From assembly GCA_018066125.1 (NCBI GenBank), contig JAGHSA010000020.1:1-40440 (forward strand): DNA of 40,440 bases, in the 5' to 3' direction. Numbering within the stretch: position 1 is the first letter of the stretch; every line of letters begins with the position of its first letter. Shown piece by piece: positions 8,118-17,332 of this stretch. A model generated the notes under the pieces. The model searched no databases. It was not told the origin of the DNA and saw nothing but the letters and a program-made list of their open reading frames with translations. Source of the DNA: Candidatus Cryptobacteroides onthequi. GTDB lineage: Bacteria; Bacteroidota; Bacteroidia; Bacteroidales; UBA932. Position numbers and translations under genes: made by a program.

Positions 8118-9293
8118 TCAGCAGCCTGTGACTATCAGGTACCTTCCGGACTTTCCGTCCTCAAGGTCCACGGTCACGCCATAGATGTGGGCGCCGCTTC
8201 CTGAAGCGACGCCCATTTTGGTGCGCAGTGCTTCGGAAGTCATGGGGATGTTGCGAGCCGTCACCTCGCAGCGGGGATAGCGTCTGCCGGTATCACGGAT
8301 GCTGCTGTTGCCGAGAGGGGAGGACTCCATCACCCTGCGTACCTTGCCGAAAGGACGTATCTCATCCGGCACCTGACTGCAGATGTAGAGGTGCGTGAAC
8401 CGTCCGAGCTTGCTCATGCCGTACCTCCCGCTGAGGAGGTTGTGGCATCCTGACTTGGACAGCGTGCTTCCGGGCTCGAACAGGTACTTGTCTCTGATGT
8501 CTTCTATCCCGTTGAGGAAGGTTGCCTGGGCCGCCGCCTTTTCGGACGGCGAGAATGTCATCGTGCGGGAGTCATGCCCCTCGAGACATTCCGCCACGGT
8601 GACTGTATAAGGGTCGGTATTGCCTTTGTGGAGCCACAGGAGAAGCTCTTTGCATTCGCCTCCGCTGCCTGTGACGTGGACCTCCTTCAGCAGGCTGCCC
8701 AGGCGCCGTGCCACCATGGTGATGTCCGCCATGGGTGATATCTTCACCAGAATGTCTCCGCACGTCCCGGTGAGCTCGTCCATGAGTCCCAGAATGTCGG
8801 GACTGCAGTCTTCCAGGAGGAAAACCTTGCGTCCTGATGAGTTCCTGCGCGCCGGGTCGATAAACAGCAGGTCGGGCGTGAATCCGTCGAGTATGGTACC
8901 CAGGGTGCCGGATTCAAGCACGGCGCATGCGGTGTCGATGTTCGTCCGCCCGAGGATGGCGAAGTTGGACTTCACCGCGTCATGCAGTGCCCGGTTCATC
9001 TCGTTGTGCAGGACGCGGGCGGCCACGTGTGAGAATGCCCAGCTGTCCACTCCGAGTCCTCCGGTAAGATCCGCGATGTTCCCGGCTCTGCCCATGATGC
9101 GCTCCGCAAGGCCGGCCTTGTACCAGGCTGTGGCGCTGGAGCTGCATTGCTCGGTGCAGAGCGATGTGGGGAATGACAGTCCCTCCACACCGGCCCATTC
9201 GGGCACTTTGCATGCCATCCTTTTCGCGCCGTCATCTCTGGCATTGTCCAGAATCTCGGCGAAACTGGTTTTTCTCTTCTTTTGTCCTGACAT
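8118..9293 (-). CDS. THUMP-like class I methyltransferase
   Basis: A 391-residue protein of the Bacteroidota THUMP-like methyltransferase family. The SAM-binding motif I is ADLTGGLGVDSW, and the motif LLFIDPARR with its DPARR signature is distinctive of the family. The C-terminal half (about 290-391) ends in GAHIYGVTVD, typical of the THUMP-like domain that is thought to bind RNA. By analogy it probably methylates a ribosomal or transfer RNA base, but the substrate is not known to me. It is transcribed towards the peptidase gene; the two stop codons abut (8115-8117 and 8118-8120) without a visible terminator. Confidence 0.85.
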   Translation of the reverse strand: MSGQKKRKTSFAEILDNARDDGAKRMACKVPEWAGVEGLSFPTSLCTEQCSSSATAWYKAGLAERIMGRAGNIADLTGGLGVDSWAFSHVAARVLHNEMNRALHDAVKSNFAILGRTNIDTACAVLESGTLGTILDGFTPDLLFIDPARRNSSGRKVFLLEDCSPDILGLMDELTGTCGDILVKISPMADITMVARRLGSLLKEVHVTGSGGECKELLLWLHKGNTDPYTVTVAECLEGHDSRTMTFSPSEKAAAQATFLNGIEDIRDKYLFEPGSTLSKSGCHNLLSGRYGMSKLGRFTHLYICSQVPDEIRPFGKVRRVMESSPLGNSSIRDTGRRYPRCEVTARNIPMTSEALRTKMGVASGSGAHIYGVTVDLEDGKSGRYLIVTGC

Positions 9294-9312
9294 GACCGCA
9301 ATTTAGGCAATA

Positions 9313-9344
9313 ATTGTTTCTTTCCTGCATTTTTGTTAATTTTG
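9313..9344 (+). promoter_or_regulatory. Promoter of the phosphosugar mutase gene
   Basis: TAATTTTG at 9337-9344 is a full match to the Bacteroidota -7 element. ATTG at 9313-9316 lies 20 bases upstream and matches three of four bases of the -33 TTTG box. The start codon is 20 bases downstream of the -7 element. Confidence 0.65.
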
Positions 9345-9363
9345 AAAAATATTTTTTTTAAAG

Positions 9364-11025
9364 ATGGCAAACTATCTAGACACAGTTCAGAGCTGGCTTT
9401 CAGGCGACTTCGATCCCGAAACCAAAGGTAAGATCATTGAACTCCGCAACAACGACCCTGCGGGTCTCGAGGATGCGTTCTACCGCAATCTCGAGTTTGG
9501 CACCGGCGGCCTCAGGGGCCTCATGGGAGTCGGAACCAACAGGATGAACCGCTACACGGTCGGCATGGCGACCCAGGGACTTGCAAACTATATCCTTGCG
9601 CATACTTCACAGGATGAGGATGTCAAGGTCTGCATTTCTTTCGACAGCCGCAACCAGAGCAAGGAATTCGCCAAGATCACTGCAGATGTCCTCTCCGCAA
9701 ACGGCATCCACGTGTACATCTTCGACAACATCCGTCCTACGCCGGAGCTCAGTTATGCCATCCGCCTCAAGGGCGCGACCGCAGGAGTCATGGTGACCGC
9801 ATCGCACAACCCTAAGGAGTACAACGGCTACAAGGTCTTCTGGTCAGACGGAGGACAGATCACATCTCCTGTCGACAAGGACATCGTGGCAGAGGTTGCC
9901 AAGATAACAGACCCTTCACAGGTGAAGTTCGAAGCTGGTCTCCGCTGCGGCGCTGTGGATGTGATGGGTGCAGATGTGGATGAGTGCTATCTCCGCGACA
10001 TTCTCTCCCTTACCCTCAGCCCAGAGGCATGCGCAAAGCATTCAGATATCAAGTTTGTATATACCCCTCTCCACGGCTGTGGCGTGCGTCTCGTGCCTGC
10101 AGCCCTCAGGAAGCTAGGTTTCACCCAGGTGTTCAACGTCCCTGAGCAGGATGTGAGCGACGGAAACTTCCCGACAGTGGTGTCGCCGAATCCGGAGGAA
10201 CCTGCTGCTCTCGAGATGGCTATCCAGAAGGCAGACAAGGTCGGAGCGGACATCGTCATGGCTACAGACCCTGATGCTGACCGCATGGGTATCGCAGTCA
10301 GGGACAACGATGGCAAGATGGTGCTTCTCAACGGAAACCAGACAGCTTCAGTCCTTACTTACTACATCCTCACCAGATGGAAGGAACTCGGCAAGCTCGA
10401 CGGCAGCAAGTATGTGGTCAAGACCATCGTCACCACAGAGCTCATCACCGAGATCTGCGCTTCATTCGGAGTGCCTGTATACAATGTGCTCACAGGCTTC
10501 AAGTATATTGCCGAGATCGTCAAGAAGAATGAGGCTACCGGTGAATTCATCTGTGGCGGTGAGGAAAGCTACGGCTACAATGTGGGCCAGTTCGTCCGTG
10601 ACAAGGACGCTCAGATCGCATGTGCGATGACTGCCGAGTGCGCGGCATGGGCAGCGGAGCAGGGCCTCACATTCTATCAGCTCCTCCAGAAGGTCTATGC
10701 AGAGTTCGGATACCGCAAGGAAGGTCTCGTGTCTGTAGTCCGCAAGGGCAAGACCGGTGCGGAAGAGATCCAGGCCATGATGGCAGGTCTCCGTTCAAAC
10801 CCTCCTGCAGAGATGTGCGGCTCACCTGTATGCAAGGTGGTTGACTATCTCGAGCCGGAGAAGACCGGACAGCCTTCTTCAAATGTGCTCCAGTTCTTCG
10901 ATGAGGCCGGTGACGTCGTGTCTATCCGTCCTTCAGGCACAGAGCCTAAGATCAAGTTCTATTTCGGAGCAAAGGGTGCCGACGCGGATGAGAAGATAGA
11001 GAGGCTGAAGGCTCAGTTCATCTAG
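9364..11025 (+). CDS. Phosphoglucomutase/phosphomannomutase
   Basis: A 553-residue alpha-D-phosphohexomutase of the long, PGM2-like type (usually about 550-600 residues). The active-site phosphoserine is Ser147 in TASHNPKEY. The Mg-binding loop is DPDADRMG at about 302-309, the sugar-specificity loop is GGEESYG at about 400, and the phosphate-binding loop is RPSGTEPK near the C-terminus. It interconverts hexose 1- and 6-phosphates, probably glucose and/or mannose, for glycogen, nucleotide-sugar and wall precursor supply. The substrate preference cannot be read from the motifs. The gene has its own promoter and overlaps the convergent nth gene by eight bases at 11018-11025. Confidence 0.93.
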   Translation: MANYLDTVQSWLSGDFDPETKGKIIELRNNDPAGLEDAFYRNLEFGTGGLRGLMGVGTNRMNRYTVGMATQGLANYILAHTSQDEDVKVCISFDSRNQSKEFAKITADVLSANGIHVYIFDNIRPTPELSYAIRLKGATAGVMVTASHNPKEYNGYKVFWSDGGQITSPVDKDIVAEVAKITDPSQVKFEAGLRCGAVDVMGADVDECYLRDILSLTLSPEACAKHSDIKFVYTPLHGCGVRLVPAALRKLGFTQVFNVPEQDVSDGNFPTVVSPNPEEPAALEMAIQKADKVGADIVMATDPDADRMGIAVRDNDGKMVLLNGNQTASVLTYYILTRWKELGKLDGSKYVVKTIVTTELITEICASFGVPVYNVLTGFKYIAEIVKKNEATGEFICGGEESYGYNVGQFVRDKDAQIACAMTAECAAWAAEQGLTFYQLLQKVYAEFGYRKEGLVSVVRKGKTGAEEIQAMMAGLRSNPPAEMCGSPVCKVVDYLEPEKTGQPSSNVLQFFDEAGDVVSIRPSGTEPKIKFYFGAKGADADEKIERLKAQFI

Positions 11026-11653
11026 ACTCGCCCTTATACGTACACATGTCCCTGAGACCGCAGATGCTGCATTTCGGTTTCAGGGACATGCATGTATATC
11101 TGCCGTGCAGTATCAGCCAGTGGTGTGAAGTGGCCCTGAGATTTTCAGGAATGCCCTTCTCAAGGTCCCTTTCCACCGCAAGGGGAGTCTTGCCTCTGCT
11201 CAGCCCGAGCCTGTGGGCCACTCTGAATACGTGGGTGTCTACGGCTATGACAGGCTTGTCATAGACAATCGATGCTATGACATTTGCGGTCTTGCGCCCC
11301 ACGCCCGGCATGCTCATCAGGTCGTCGATGTCCGACGGCACCTCTCCATTGAATCTCTCGACGAGTATCCTTGCCATTCCGGCGAGGTGCGCAGCCTTGC
11401 TGTTGGGATATGAGATGCTGCGGATGAGGGGGAGGATGTCCCCGGCATCCGCCTGTGCCATTGCCTGCGCTGTGGGGTATTTCTCAAAGATGGCCGGCGT
11501 GGTCAGATTGACACGCTTGTCGGTGCACTGAGCCGAAAGGATGACTGCGACCAGGAGCTCGAAGGGATTGCGGAAGACGAGTTCGCTCTGCGCTGCAGGC
11601 ATGGTCTCGCTGAACCACCTGATGACGGTGTCGAAACGCTCTGCTTTCTTCAT
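11018..11653 (-). CDS. nth: Endonuclease III (DNA glycosylase/AP lyase)
   Basis: This 211-residue enzyme removes oxidised pyrimidines from DNA and cleaves the resulting abasic site in base excision repair. The helix-hairpin-helix is MPGVGRKTANVI (115-126), with the catalytic Lys121; the catalytic Asp is Asp139 in VDTHVFRVAHRLGL. Four cysteines at 188, 195, 198 and 204 (spacing 6, 2 and 5) form the usual 4Fe-4S site. It follows ftsE with two bases between the stop and this start, so both are likely on one transcript. Its 3' end overlaps the end of the convergent mutase gene. Confidence 0.96.
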   Translation of the reverse strand: MKKAERFDTVIRWFSETMPAAQSELVFRNPFELLVAVILSAQCTDKRVNLTTPAIFEKYPTAQAMAQADAGDILPLIRSISYPNSKAAHLAGMARILVERFNGEVPSDIDDLMSMPGVGRKTANVIASIVYDKPVIAVDTHVFRVAHRLGLSRGKTPLAVERDLEKGIPENLRATSHHWLILHGRYTCMSLKPKCSICGLRDMCTYKGESR

Positions 11654-11655
11654 GG

Positions 11656-12363
11656 CTAGATGGTGATGGCGAGGTCGATTATCTCACCCTCCATCTTCTC
11701 GATACATTTCTCGTCCTTGCAGACGAATACTCTGCCGGGATATTTCTCGAAGATGCTGCGGTTGTGGGTGACCATGACTATGGCTGTGCCGTTTTCGCGG
11801 TTGATCTTTGTCAGGAGGTGCATGATGTCATTCGCTGTCTCCAGGTCGAGATTTCCCGTAGGCTCGTCGGCGATGATGGCTTCCGGCTCGTTGAGCAGGG
11901 ATCTGGCGATGGCGATTCTCTGCTGCTCTCCGCCGGAAAGCTGATGCGGCTTCTTGTGGGATTTGGTCTCCATTCCCACGGCCTTGAGCACTTCCGTGAT
12001 GCGCCTGTCCATCGCGTTGCGGTCCTTCCATCCCGTGGCCTTGAGCACGAACTCCAGATTCTCCTCTATGGTCCTGTCCATCAGGAGCTGGAAGTCCTGG
12101 AAAACCACTCCCAGCTTGCGTCGCAGGTACGGTATGTCTTTCTTTCTGATGCCGTTGAGCCTGTATCCGCAGACCTCTCCCTCTCCTTTCATCAGAGGGT
12201 TCTCGGCTATGATGGTACGGATTATGGATGTCTTGCCTGTACCGACCTTTCCGACGATGTAGACGAAGTCGCCCTTGGCGATTTCCATGTTCAGACCGAA
12301 GATGACAGTCTCTTCAGAGTTGAGAATGTCGGCGTCGTGGAAAGAAATGATGGATTGTTCCAT
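11656..12363 (-). CDS. ftsE: FtsE-like ABC transporter ATPase
   Basis: A 235-residue ABC ATPase if started at the ATG at 12363. The frame stays open up to 12588, but the extra residues look unrelated and the -7 element at 12395-12402 lies downstream of that longer start. The P-loop is GKVGTGKT (38-45), the Q-loop is VVFQDFQLLMDRT, the signature is LSGGEQQRIAIA and Walker B is AIIADEPTGNLD. The VxFQDFxLLxDRT stretch and the overall length match FtsE, which with the membrane protein FtsX controls peptidoglycan hydrolases at the septum. No ftsX is nearby; other MacB/LolD-type ATPases share many of these motifs, so the name is likely but not certain. Confidence 0.8.
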   Translation of the reverse strand: MEQSIISFHDADILNSEETVIFGLNMEIAKGDFVYIVGKVGTGKTSIIRTIIAENPLMKGEGEVCGYRLNGIRKKDIPYLRRKLGVVFQDFQLLMDRTIEENLEFVLKATGWKDRNAMDRRITEVLKAVGMETKSHKKPHQLSGGEQQRIAIARSLLNEPEAIIADEPTGNLDLETANDIMHLLTKINRENGTAIVMVTHNRSIFEKYPGRVFVCKDEKCIEKMEGEIIDLAITI

Positions 12364-12390
12364 AAAAATAGCGTAAAAAGCATGCGAATC

Positions 12391-12423
12391 TTTACAAAGA
12401 TAGCTGAAAATTGAGTAAATTTG
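12391..12423 (+). promoter_or_regulatory. Promoter of the TPR-barrel operon
   Basis: TAAATTTG at 12416-12423 fits the -7 consensus, and TTTA at 12391-12394, 21 bases upstream, is close to the -33 box. The ATG at 12464 is 40 bases further on. The site overlaps the oppositely directed ftsE promoter at 12395-12402. Confidence 0.6.
12395..12402 (-). promoter_or_regulatory. -7 element for ftsE-nth
   Basis: On the minus strand this reads TATCTTTG, a perfect -7 match, 31 bases before the ATG at 12363. No TTTG lies at the expected upstream spacing. It supports the short FtsE start. Confidence 0.5.
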
Positions 12424-12463
12424 TATGTTATAGTGCAAATTAGGATTAAATAGTTCAAATGAT

Positions 12464-15442
12464 ATGAGAATGAAAATCGTAGTCGCTGCTCTGTCAGCTA
12501 TGATTCTCACTTCCTGGACACTCCAGGCATCGGTCGTGACATCCTCCAGAGAATACAGGGAGGGTGTGCGTCTGTATGAAAGCGGCATGTATCAGAGGGC
12601 TCTCTCTGTCTTCAACTCACTTCCGGGCGATGAGCCTATGGCCAAGGGTTATGCCGCACTCTGTATGGCCCAGATGAAGTCCCCGGGATATGAAGAGACT
12701 CTCGCTTATTTCCTGGACACCTACGGCAAGACTGCTCTCGATTCGCAGATCCACCTTGTCTATGCGGAGAACCTGTTCGATGAACAGAGATATGCCGAAG
12801 CCCTTCCGGAGTTCGGGAAGGTCAATGTGAAGGACCTTTCAAACTCCAAGCTCACCGAGGTGCTCTACAAGCAGGGCTACTGTGACTTCGGACGTGCCAG
12901 ATACAGCGAGTCTGAAGAGAAGTTCCAGCAGGTGGTCAAGAGGGCTGCATCCGACTACACGGCTCCGGCAACATATGCACTCGGCTACATCGCATATGAC
13001 AGGAGAGATTTCGCGGATGCGTACAACTGGTTCGAGTCATCTGCCAGGGATGCACGTTTCGGACAGCAGTCCAGCTACTACATGCTCGAGTGCCGTTTCA
13101 TGCAGAAGGATTACCAGTATGTCATCGACAACGGCGAGGCCATCTATCAGCAGGTGCCGGAGGAGAGAAAGCCTCATCTTTCACGCATCATCTCGGAGTC
13201 CTATCTGGTCATGGGAGATGCTGAGAGCGCAAAGGACTACTATGACAGGGCTGCGGTGGTGAAGCCGGAAATGAACCGTGCCGACTATTTCTACGCCGGA
13301 TCCCTCCAGTATGCGCTTCAGGACTGGCAGAGCGCCATCGACAACTACACGAAAATGGGAGCTCTCAATGACTCGATAGGCCAGATCGCGGCATATCAGC
13401 TCGGCTATTCATACATCAAGACCAAGAACAAGGTCTCTGCGATGGATTCATTCAAGATCGCCGTTTCGGATTTCGACCAGAAGATAAAGGAAGATGCGCT
13501 CTTCAACTATGCGAAGCTCGCGTTCGACCTCAATCATGACCCGAGCGGGTTCAAGTCGTACCTCGGCCAGTACAAGAATACGGGCCGCAATGACATGATC
13601 AACGACTATATCGCTGTCGCATCGCTTTTCAACCATGACTATGTGGGCGCGATCGAGGCGTATGACAATATCGAGGAGCTTACTCCGGCGATGAAGTCCA
13701 ACTACATGAAAGCCAATTACCTCCGTGCCGAGCAGCTCATCAGCAGCGGTTCTTACCGCGACGCAGTGGCGAGTCTCAGGGCCGCCACGTTCTTCACTTC
13801 CCGTCAGGACAATTTCAACAAGCTCTCGAGGTACTGGCTTGCGGAGGCTTACTACAAGACAGAGGATTTTGCCGCAGCCGAGAACATCTATACCGACCTC
13901 TACAACCTATCGGCGCTTGAGAACAAGACCGAAGGCAGGCTCCTTCCATACAATGTGGCATACTGTTTCTTCAATCAGGAGAATTACGATGCTGCAGCCA
14001 CCTGGTTCGACAAGTATGTAGCCGGAACGGACAAGTCCGCAAGGCAGGATGCGATGACTCGCAGAGCCGACTGCGACTTCCTCCGCAAGGATTACAAGGC
14101 AGCGATTGCCAGCTATGCAGGAGTGATCGCCGAGTATCCGGAGCCGGACAATGTCTATCCTTACTACCAGCAGGGTCTGGCATATGGCCTCGCAGGCAAG
14201 AAAAACGACAAGGTTACCGCGCTGTCCAAGGTCAGGCAGGCTTCATCGGATGCACCTTTCTATGCCGAAGCCATGTATGAGCTCGGAAGGGCATATATAG
14301 CCGTCAACAAGGAATTCGAAGCTGTCAAGTGTTTCGAGAACATAGTCGATGAGTCCGACAACGGCACCTATGTGGCCAAGTCTCTCATCGAGCTCGGTAT
14401 GATCAGCCGCAACAAGAACCAGTATACAAAGGCTCTTGACTACTACAAGCAGGTAGTGGAAGACTACAGGGGCTCGGAAAGTGCCGAGAACGCACTCCTG
14501 GCCATTGAGTCCATCTATCAGTCCAAGGGTGAGCCTGAGAAGTATCTCGAGTATTCGGAGCAGCTCGGCCAGCCTAAGAAGAGCGATGCCGAGAAGGAAA
14601 TCGTGTACTTCAACTCTGCCGAGCAGGTCTATCTGTCAGGTGATTACGAGAAGGCTGTGGTTGCTCTCGAGAAGTATCTGACAGCCTATCCGGAAGGCAG
14701 CAAGGTCAATGACGCGAACTTCTTCATGGCAGACGCATACAAGAATCTCGGACGCAAGGAGAAGGCATGTGATTATTTCGAGAAGGTGATGAATTCGTCG
14801 GCAGGCGGATCGTTCAAGGAGCTCTCGTGCCTCAATTATGCCGGCCTTTCTTACGGAATGGAGCATTTCAAGGAGGCGTACGGCGCCTATGCGTCACTTC
14901 TCGAAGTGGCACAGCTTGATGAAAACAAGCTTACTGCCAAGACGGGCATGATGAGATCTGCATTCCGTGGACGCGATTTCGACAATGCCATACAGGCGGC
15001 ATCTGTCCTGAAGGCTGATGCAGCCACATCTGCAGAGCTTGCCAGGGAGGCAGACTACACCAAGGCGAAGTCTTACCTTGCAACCAGCCGTAGAGATGAG
15101 GCATACACCATCTTCAGGGCACTGGCCAAGACCCCTGCCACAAATGAGGGTGCAGAGGCTGCGTATCTCATGATCCAGGATTCGTTCGACAAGGGCAATT
15201 TCAGTGAGGTCGAGAATGCAGTCTATAAGTTTGCCGATGCCGCGCCGTCTCAGTCATACTGGCTTGCGAAGGCATTCATCGTCCTCGGCGACACATTTGC
15301 GGAAAATGACAACATCAAGCAGGCTCAGGTCACATTCGAGAGCATTCTCAATGGCTATGAACCGGCAAACGGCATCTCGGACGATGTCACAGATAATGTC
15401 AGGATGAGACTTGACAAGATCAAACAGCTTCAGAACAAGTAA
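12464..15442 (+). CDS. Large periplasmic TPR-repeat protein
   Basis: A 992-residue exported protein made almost wholly of tetratricopeptide repeats. The signal peptide MRMKIVVAALSAMILTSWTLQA has no lipobox. Repeats with the A-G-Y-A spacing run from about residue 35 to the end; clear examples are YRYAEALPEF-type and KALDYYKQVVEDY-type helices, many of the BamD/YbgF-like outer-membrane subtype. Such proteins are scaffolds for multi-protein assemblies, so a role in envelope biogenesis or in supporting the barrel encoded next is likely. The start could also be the second ATG at 12470. The barrel gene follows after 14 bases, so they form an operon. I do not know a functionally studied homologue. 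Confidence 0.8.
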   Translation: MRMKIVVAALSAMILTSWTLQASVVTSSREYREGVRLYESGMYQRALSVFNSLPGDEPMAKGYAALCMAQMKSPGYEETLAYFLDTYGKTALDSQIHLVYAENLFDEQRYAEALPEFGKVNVKDLSNSKLTEVLYKQGYCDFGRARYSESEEKFQQVVKRAASDYTAPATYALGYIAYDRRDFADAYNWFESSARDARFGQQSSYYMLECRFMQKDYQYVIDNGEAIYQQVPEERKPHLSRIISESYLVMGDAESAKDYYDRAAVVKPEMNRADYFYAGSLQYALQDWQSAIDNYTKMGALNDSIGQIAAYQLGYSYIKTKNKVSAMDSFKIAVSDFDQKIKEDALFNYAKLAFDLNHDPSGFKSYLGQYKNTGRNDMINDYIAVASLFNHDYVGAIEAYDNIEELTPAMKSNYMKANYLRAEQLISSGSYRDAVASLRAATFFTSRQDNFNKLSRYWLAEAYYKTEDFAAAENIYTDLYNLSALENKTEGRLLPYNVAYCFFNQENYDAAATWFDKYVAGTDKSARQDAMTRRADCDFLRKDYKAAIASYAGVIAEYPEPDNVYPYYQQGLAYGLAGKKNDKVTALSKVRQASSDAPFYAEAMYELGRAYIAVNKEFEAVKCFENIVDESDNGTYVAKSLIELGMISRNKNQYTKALDYYKQVVEDYRGSESAENALLAIESIYQSKGEPEKYLEYSEQLGQPKKSDAEKEIVYFNSAEQVYLSGDYEKAVVALEKYLTAYPEGSKVNDANFFMADAYKNLGRKEKACDYFEKVMNSSAGGSFKELSCLNYAGLSYGMEHFKEAYGAYASLLEVAQLDENKLTAKTGMMRSAFRGRDFDNAIQAASVLKADAATSAELAREADYTKAKSYLATSRRDEAYTIFRALAKTPATNEGAEAAYLMIQDSFDKGNFSEVENAVYKFADAAPSQSYWLAKAFIVLGDTFAENDNIKQAQVTFESILNGYEPANGISDDVTDNVRMRLDKIKQLQNK

Positions 15443-15456
15443 TCAGAGAGAAAACC

Positions 15457-17289
15457 ATGAAATCATCATATCTCATCGCACTCGCGACAGCCATGACATG
15501 CGGCACTCTCATTGCCGGGGCACAGAATTTCAATCCAAAGGTCGAGGTCACCAACACCTATGAAGGCAAGGTGATGGATGTCCGCAAGCAGGATATCCCC
15601 ATGAATGTGCCGGACACTCTCCTTCAGTTTGAATACAACGTCACATATTCCGTATTTGACAATCCATACAAGGGTTCATACGAATTCAAGCCATATATGA
15701 TCGAGATGAGGCCGGATGCCAAGCCGTCTGACGAGAAGAAGCTTTTCCTCAGGGCCGGTGCCGGCTACCCGCTGCATCCGGAGCTGGATTTCGTGTTCAC
15801 CCCTGCATCTCACAAGCCGTTCCGCCTCAATGTCTATGATACTTTCAGGGGCTATTACGGCGGCTTCGGCTCCTTTGCTCCCGAAGATTTCAGGGAGGCG
15901 GGCATAGGTCAGTTCATCTGGGGAAAGATGGACAAGTCGCACCAGGGCTATCTTTTCAACAACAAGTTCGGTCTGAACGGCAGATATGCCATGGACAAGC
16001 TCTGTCTCGACGTTGATGCCGGTTACCGCCTCATAGCATCCAGCGATACCCTCCAGAAGCGCATGTTCCATGCTTTCGAGGGGTCGGCAAGGCTGAGCCC
16101 GACCGTTCCGTTCGGTGCCGGAGCATTCTATGGCGCGGGATTCTCGCTCAGGTATGGCGCAGACGGCAGCACAGATATGCCGAATGCCTCCACTGCATGG
16201 ATCGATATCCCGGATGACGAGTGCATCGTCGATCCTGGCAGGAAGAGGGCGCAGAACGAAACATCTGCCACGGCAGACGCGTCCCTCGGCGTGCTGATAG
16301 GCGACAGGTCAAAGGTCGTGGGCGACGTCGACATGAAAGTCGTTGTCGACAATCACGGCGTGGAGGCCACTGCCTTCAATGTGAGTGTCACACCGAAATA
16401 TGTCTTCGAGACAGGAAGGGCAAGCCTCAGTGCCGGCCTCAAGCTCTCTCTCCTTACCGGAACAGACAATGCCGGGCTTTATTCCAAGGATCTGTACAGC
16501 CACAAGTCCCAGTTTGTCTATCCTGACATCAGGCTCGATTTCAACCTGGTGCCTGATCACCTCAAGATCTATGCGGGTGTGACCGGAGGCGATGTCATCA
16601 ATTCGTACAGCTCCCTCATGGAGAGGAATCCTTATGCAGATGCATATTTCATGACATCGGCTCTTGATTTCTCTTCTGAGTCCTACAACTTCAGAGCGGG
16701 ATTCAAGGGCAATGCCGGTTCCAGATTCCAGTTCGACCTGAGTACGGGATACGTCTGCTTCAAGAATGGTCTTATGGATGCTGTGACAAACGTCAATGCC
16801 GATTTCAATCCGCTCTACTGCGCATCCTACATGTACTGCGACTATACGATGTTCGATGTCAAGGCTTCGATGCTCTGGAAGTCGCCGCGCATGGATGTCG
16901 ATGCCTATGCAAAGTATCAGATGGCGACACTTCCTGAAGATGTGTACGGCTGCTTTGCACCTGCTCCAGTCGTTGCAGGTCTCTCTGCCACCTACAACTG
17001 GAACCGCAGAGTGTATGCAGGCATCTCGGCTGACGTGTCTGGAACCAGGACAGGCAGCGTGACCACCTATGTGATGAATGGCGACAATATCCTTGTCCCG
17101 TATCAGTCCGGTGAAATGGTCACAGTTCCAGGCTATATCAACCTCGGAGTCAATTTCACATACAAGATCAACCAGAAGTGGTCTGTATGGGCTAAGGGTG
17201 GAAACCTCCTCAATGACGCTGTCCAGCAGTACTTCATGCACTGTGAGAGGGGCGCCAATTTCACCCTGGGCTTTTGCTGGAATATCTGA
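15457..17289 (+). CDS. Outer-membrane beta-barrel protein
   Basis: A 610-residue protein with a signal peptide (MKSSYLIALATAMTCGTLIAGAQ) and an alternating aromatic/polar pattern typical of a transmembrane beta-barrel. The last part, WAKGGNLLNDAVQQYFMHC followed by GANFTLGFCWNI, resembles the C-terminus of TonB-dependent receptors. The N-terminal plug domain and TonB box of those receptors are not evident, and the length fits a plug-less barrel. I infer a porin-like or receptor-like outer-membrane protein that works with the preceding TPR protein. Its substrate is unknown. The gyrB promoter overlaps its 3' end. Confidence 0.75.
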   Translation: MKSSYLIALATAMTCGTLIAGAQNFNPKVEVTNTYEGKVMDVRKQDIPMNVPDTLLQFEYNVTYSVFDNPYKGSYEFKPYMIEMRPDAKPSDEKKLFLRAGAGYPLHPELDFVFTPASHKPFRLNVYDTFRGYYGGFGSFAPEDFREAGIGQFIWGKMDKSHQGYLFNNKFGLNGRYAMDKLCLDVDAGYRLIASSDTLQKRMFHAFEGSARLSPTVPFGAGAFYGAGFSLRYGADGSTDMPNASTAWIDIPDDECIVDPGRKRAQNETSATADASLGVLIGDRSKVVGDVDMKVVVDNHGVEATAFNVSVTPKYVFETGRASLSAGLKLSLLTGTDNAGLYSKDLYSHKSQFVYPDIRLDFNLVPDHLKIYAGVTGGDVINSYSSLMERNPYADAYFMTSALDFSSESYNFRAGFKGNAGSRFQFDLSTGYVCFKNGLMDAVTNVNADFNPLYCASYMYCDYTMFDVKASMLWKSPRMDVDAYAKYQMATLPEDVYGCFAPAPVVAGLSATYNWNRRVYAGISADVSGTRTGSVTTYVMNGDNILVPYQSGEMVTVPGYINLGVNFTYKINQKWSVWAKGGNLLNDAVQQYFMHCERGANFTLGFCWNI

Positions 17290-17306
17290 TATTTTTTGTA
17301 ACTTTG
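17273..17306 (+). promoter_or_regulatory. Promoter of gyrB
   Basis: TAACTTTG at 17299-17306 matches the -7 element and TTTG at 17273-17276 matches the -33 box with a 22-base spacer, slightly long. The -33 box lies within the last codons of the barrel gene. The start codon of gyrB is 26 bases downstream. Confidence 0.65.
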
Positions 17307-17332
17307 TATGATTATATATTAACTCAATAAAG

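Noticed and set aside
12364-12588. Longer FtsE reading frame
   Set aside because: The extra 75 residues have no FtsE character, and the -7 element for this gene lies at 12395-12402, downstream of the longer start.
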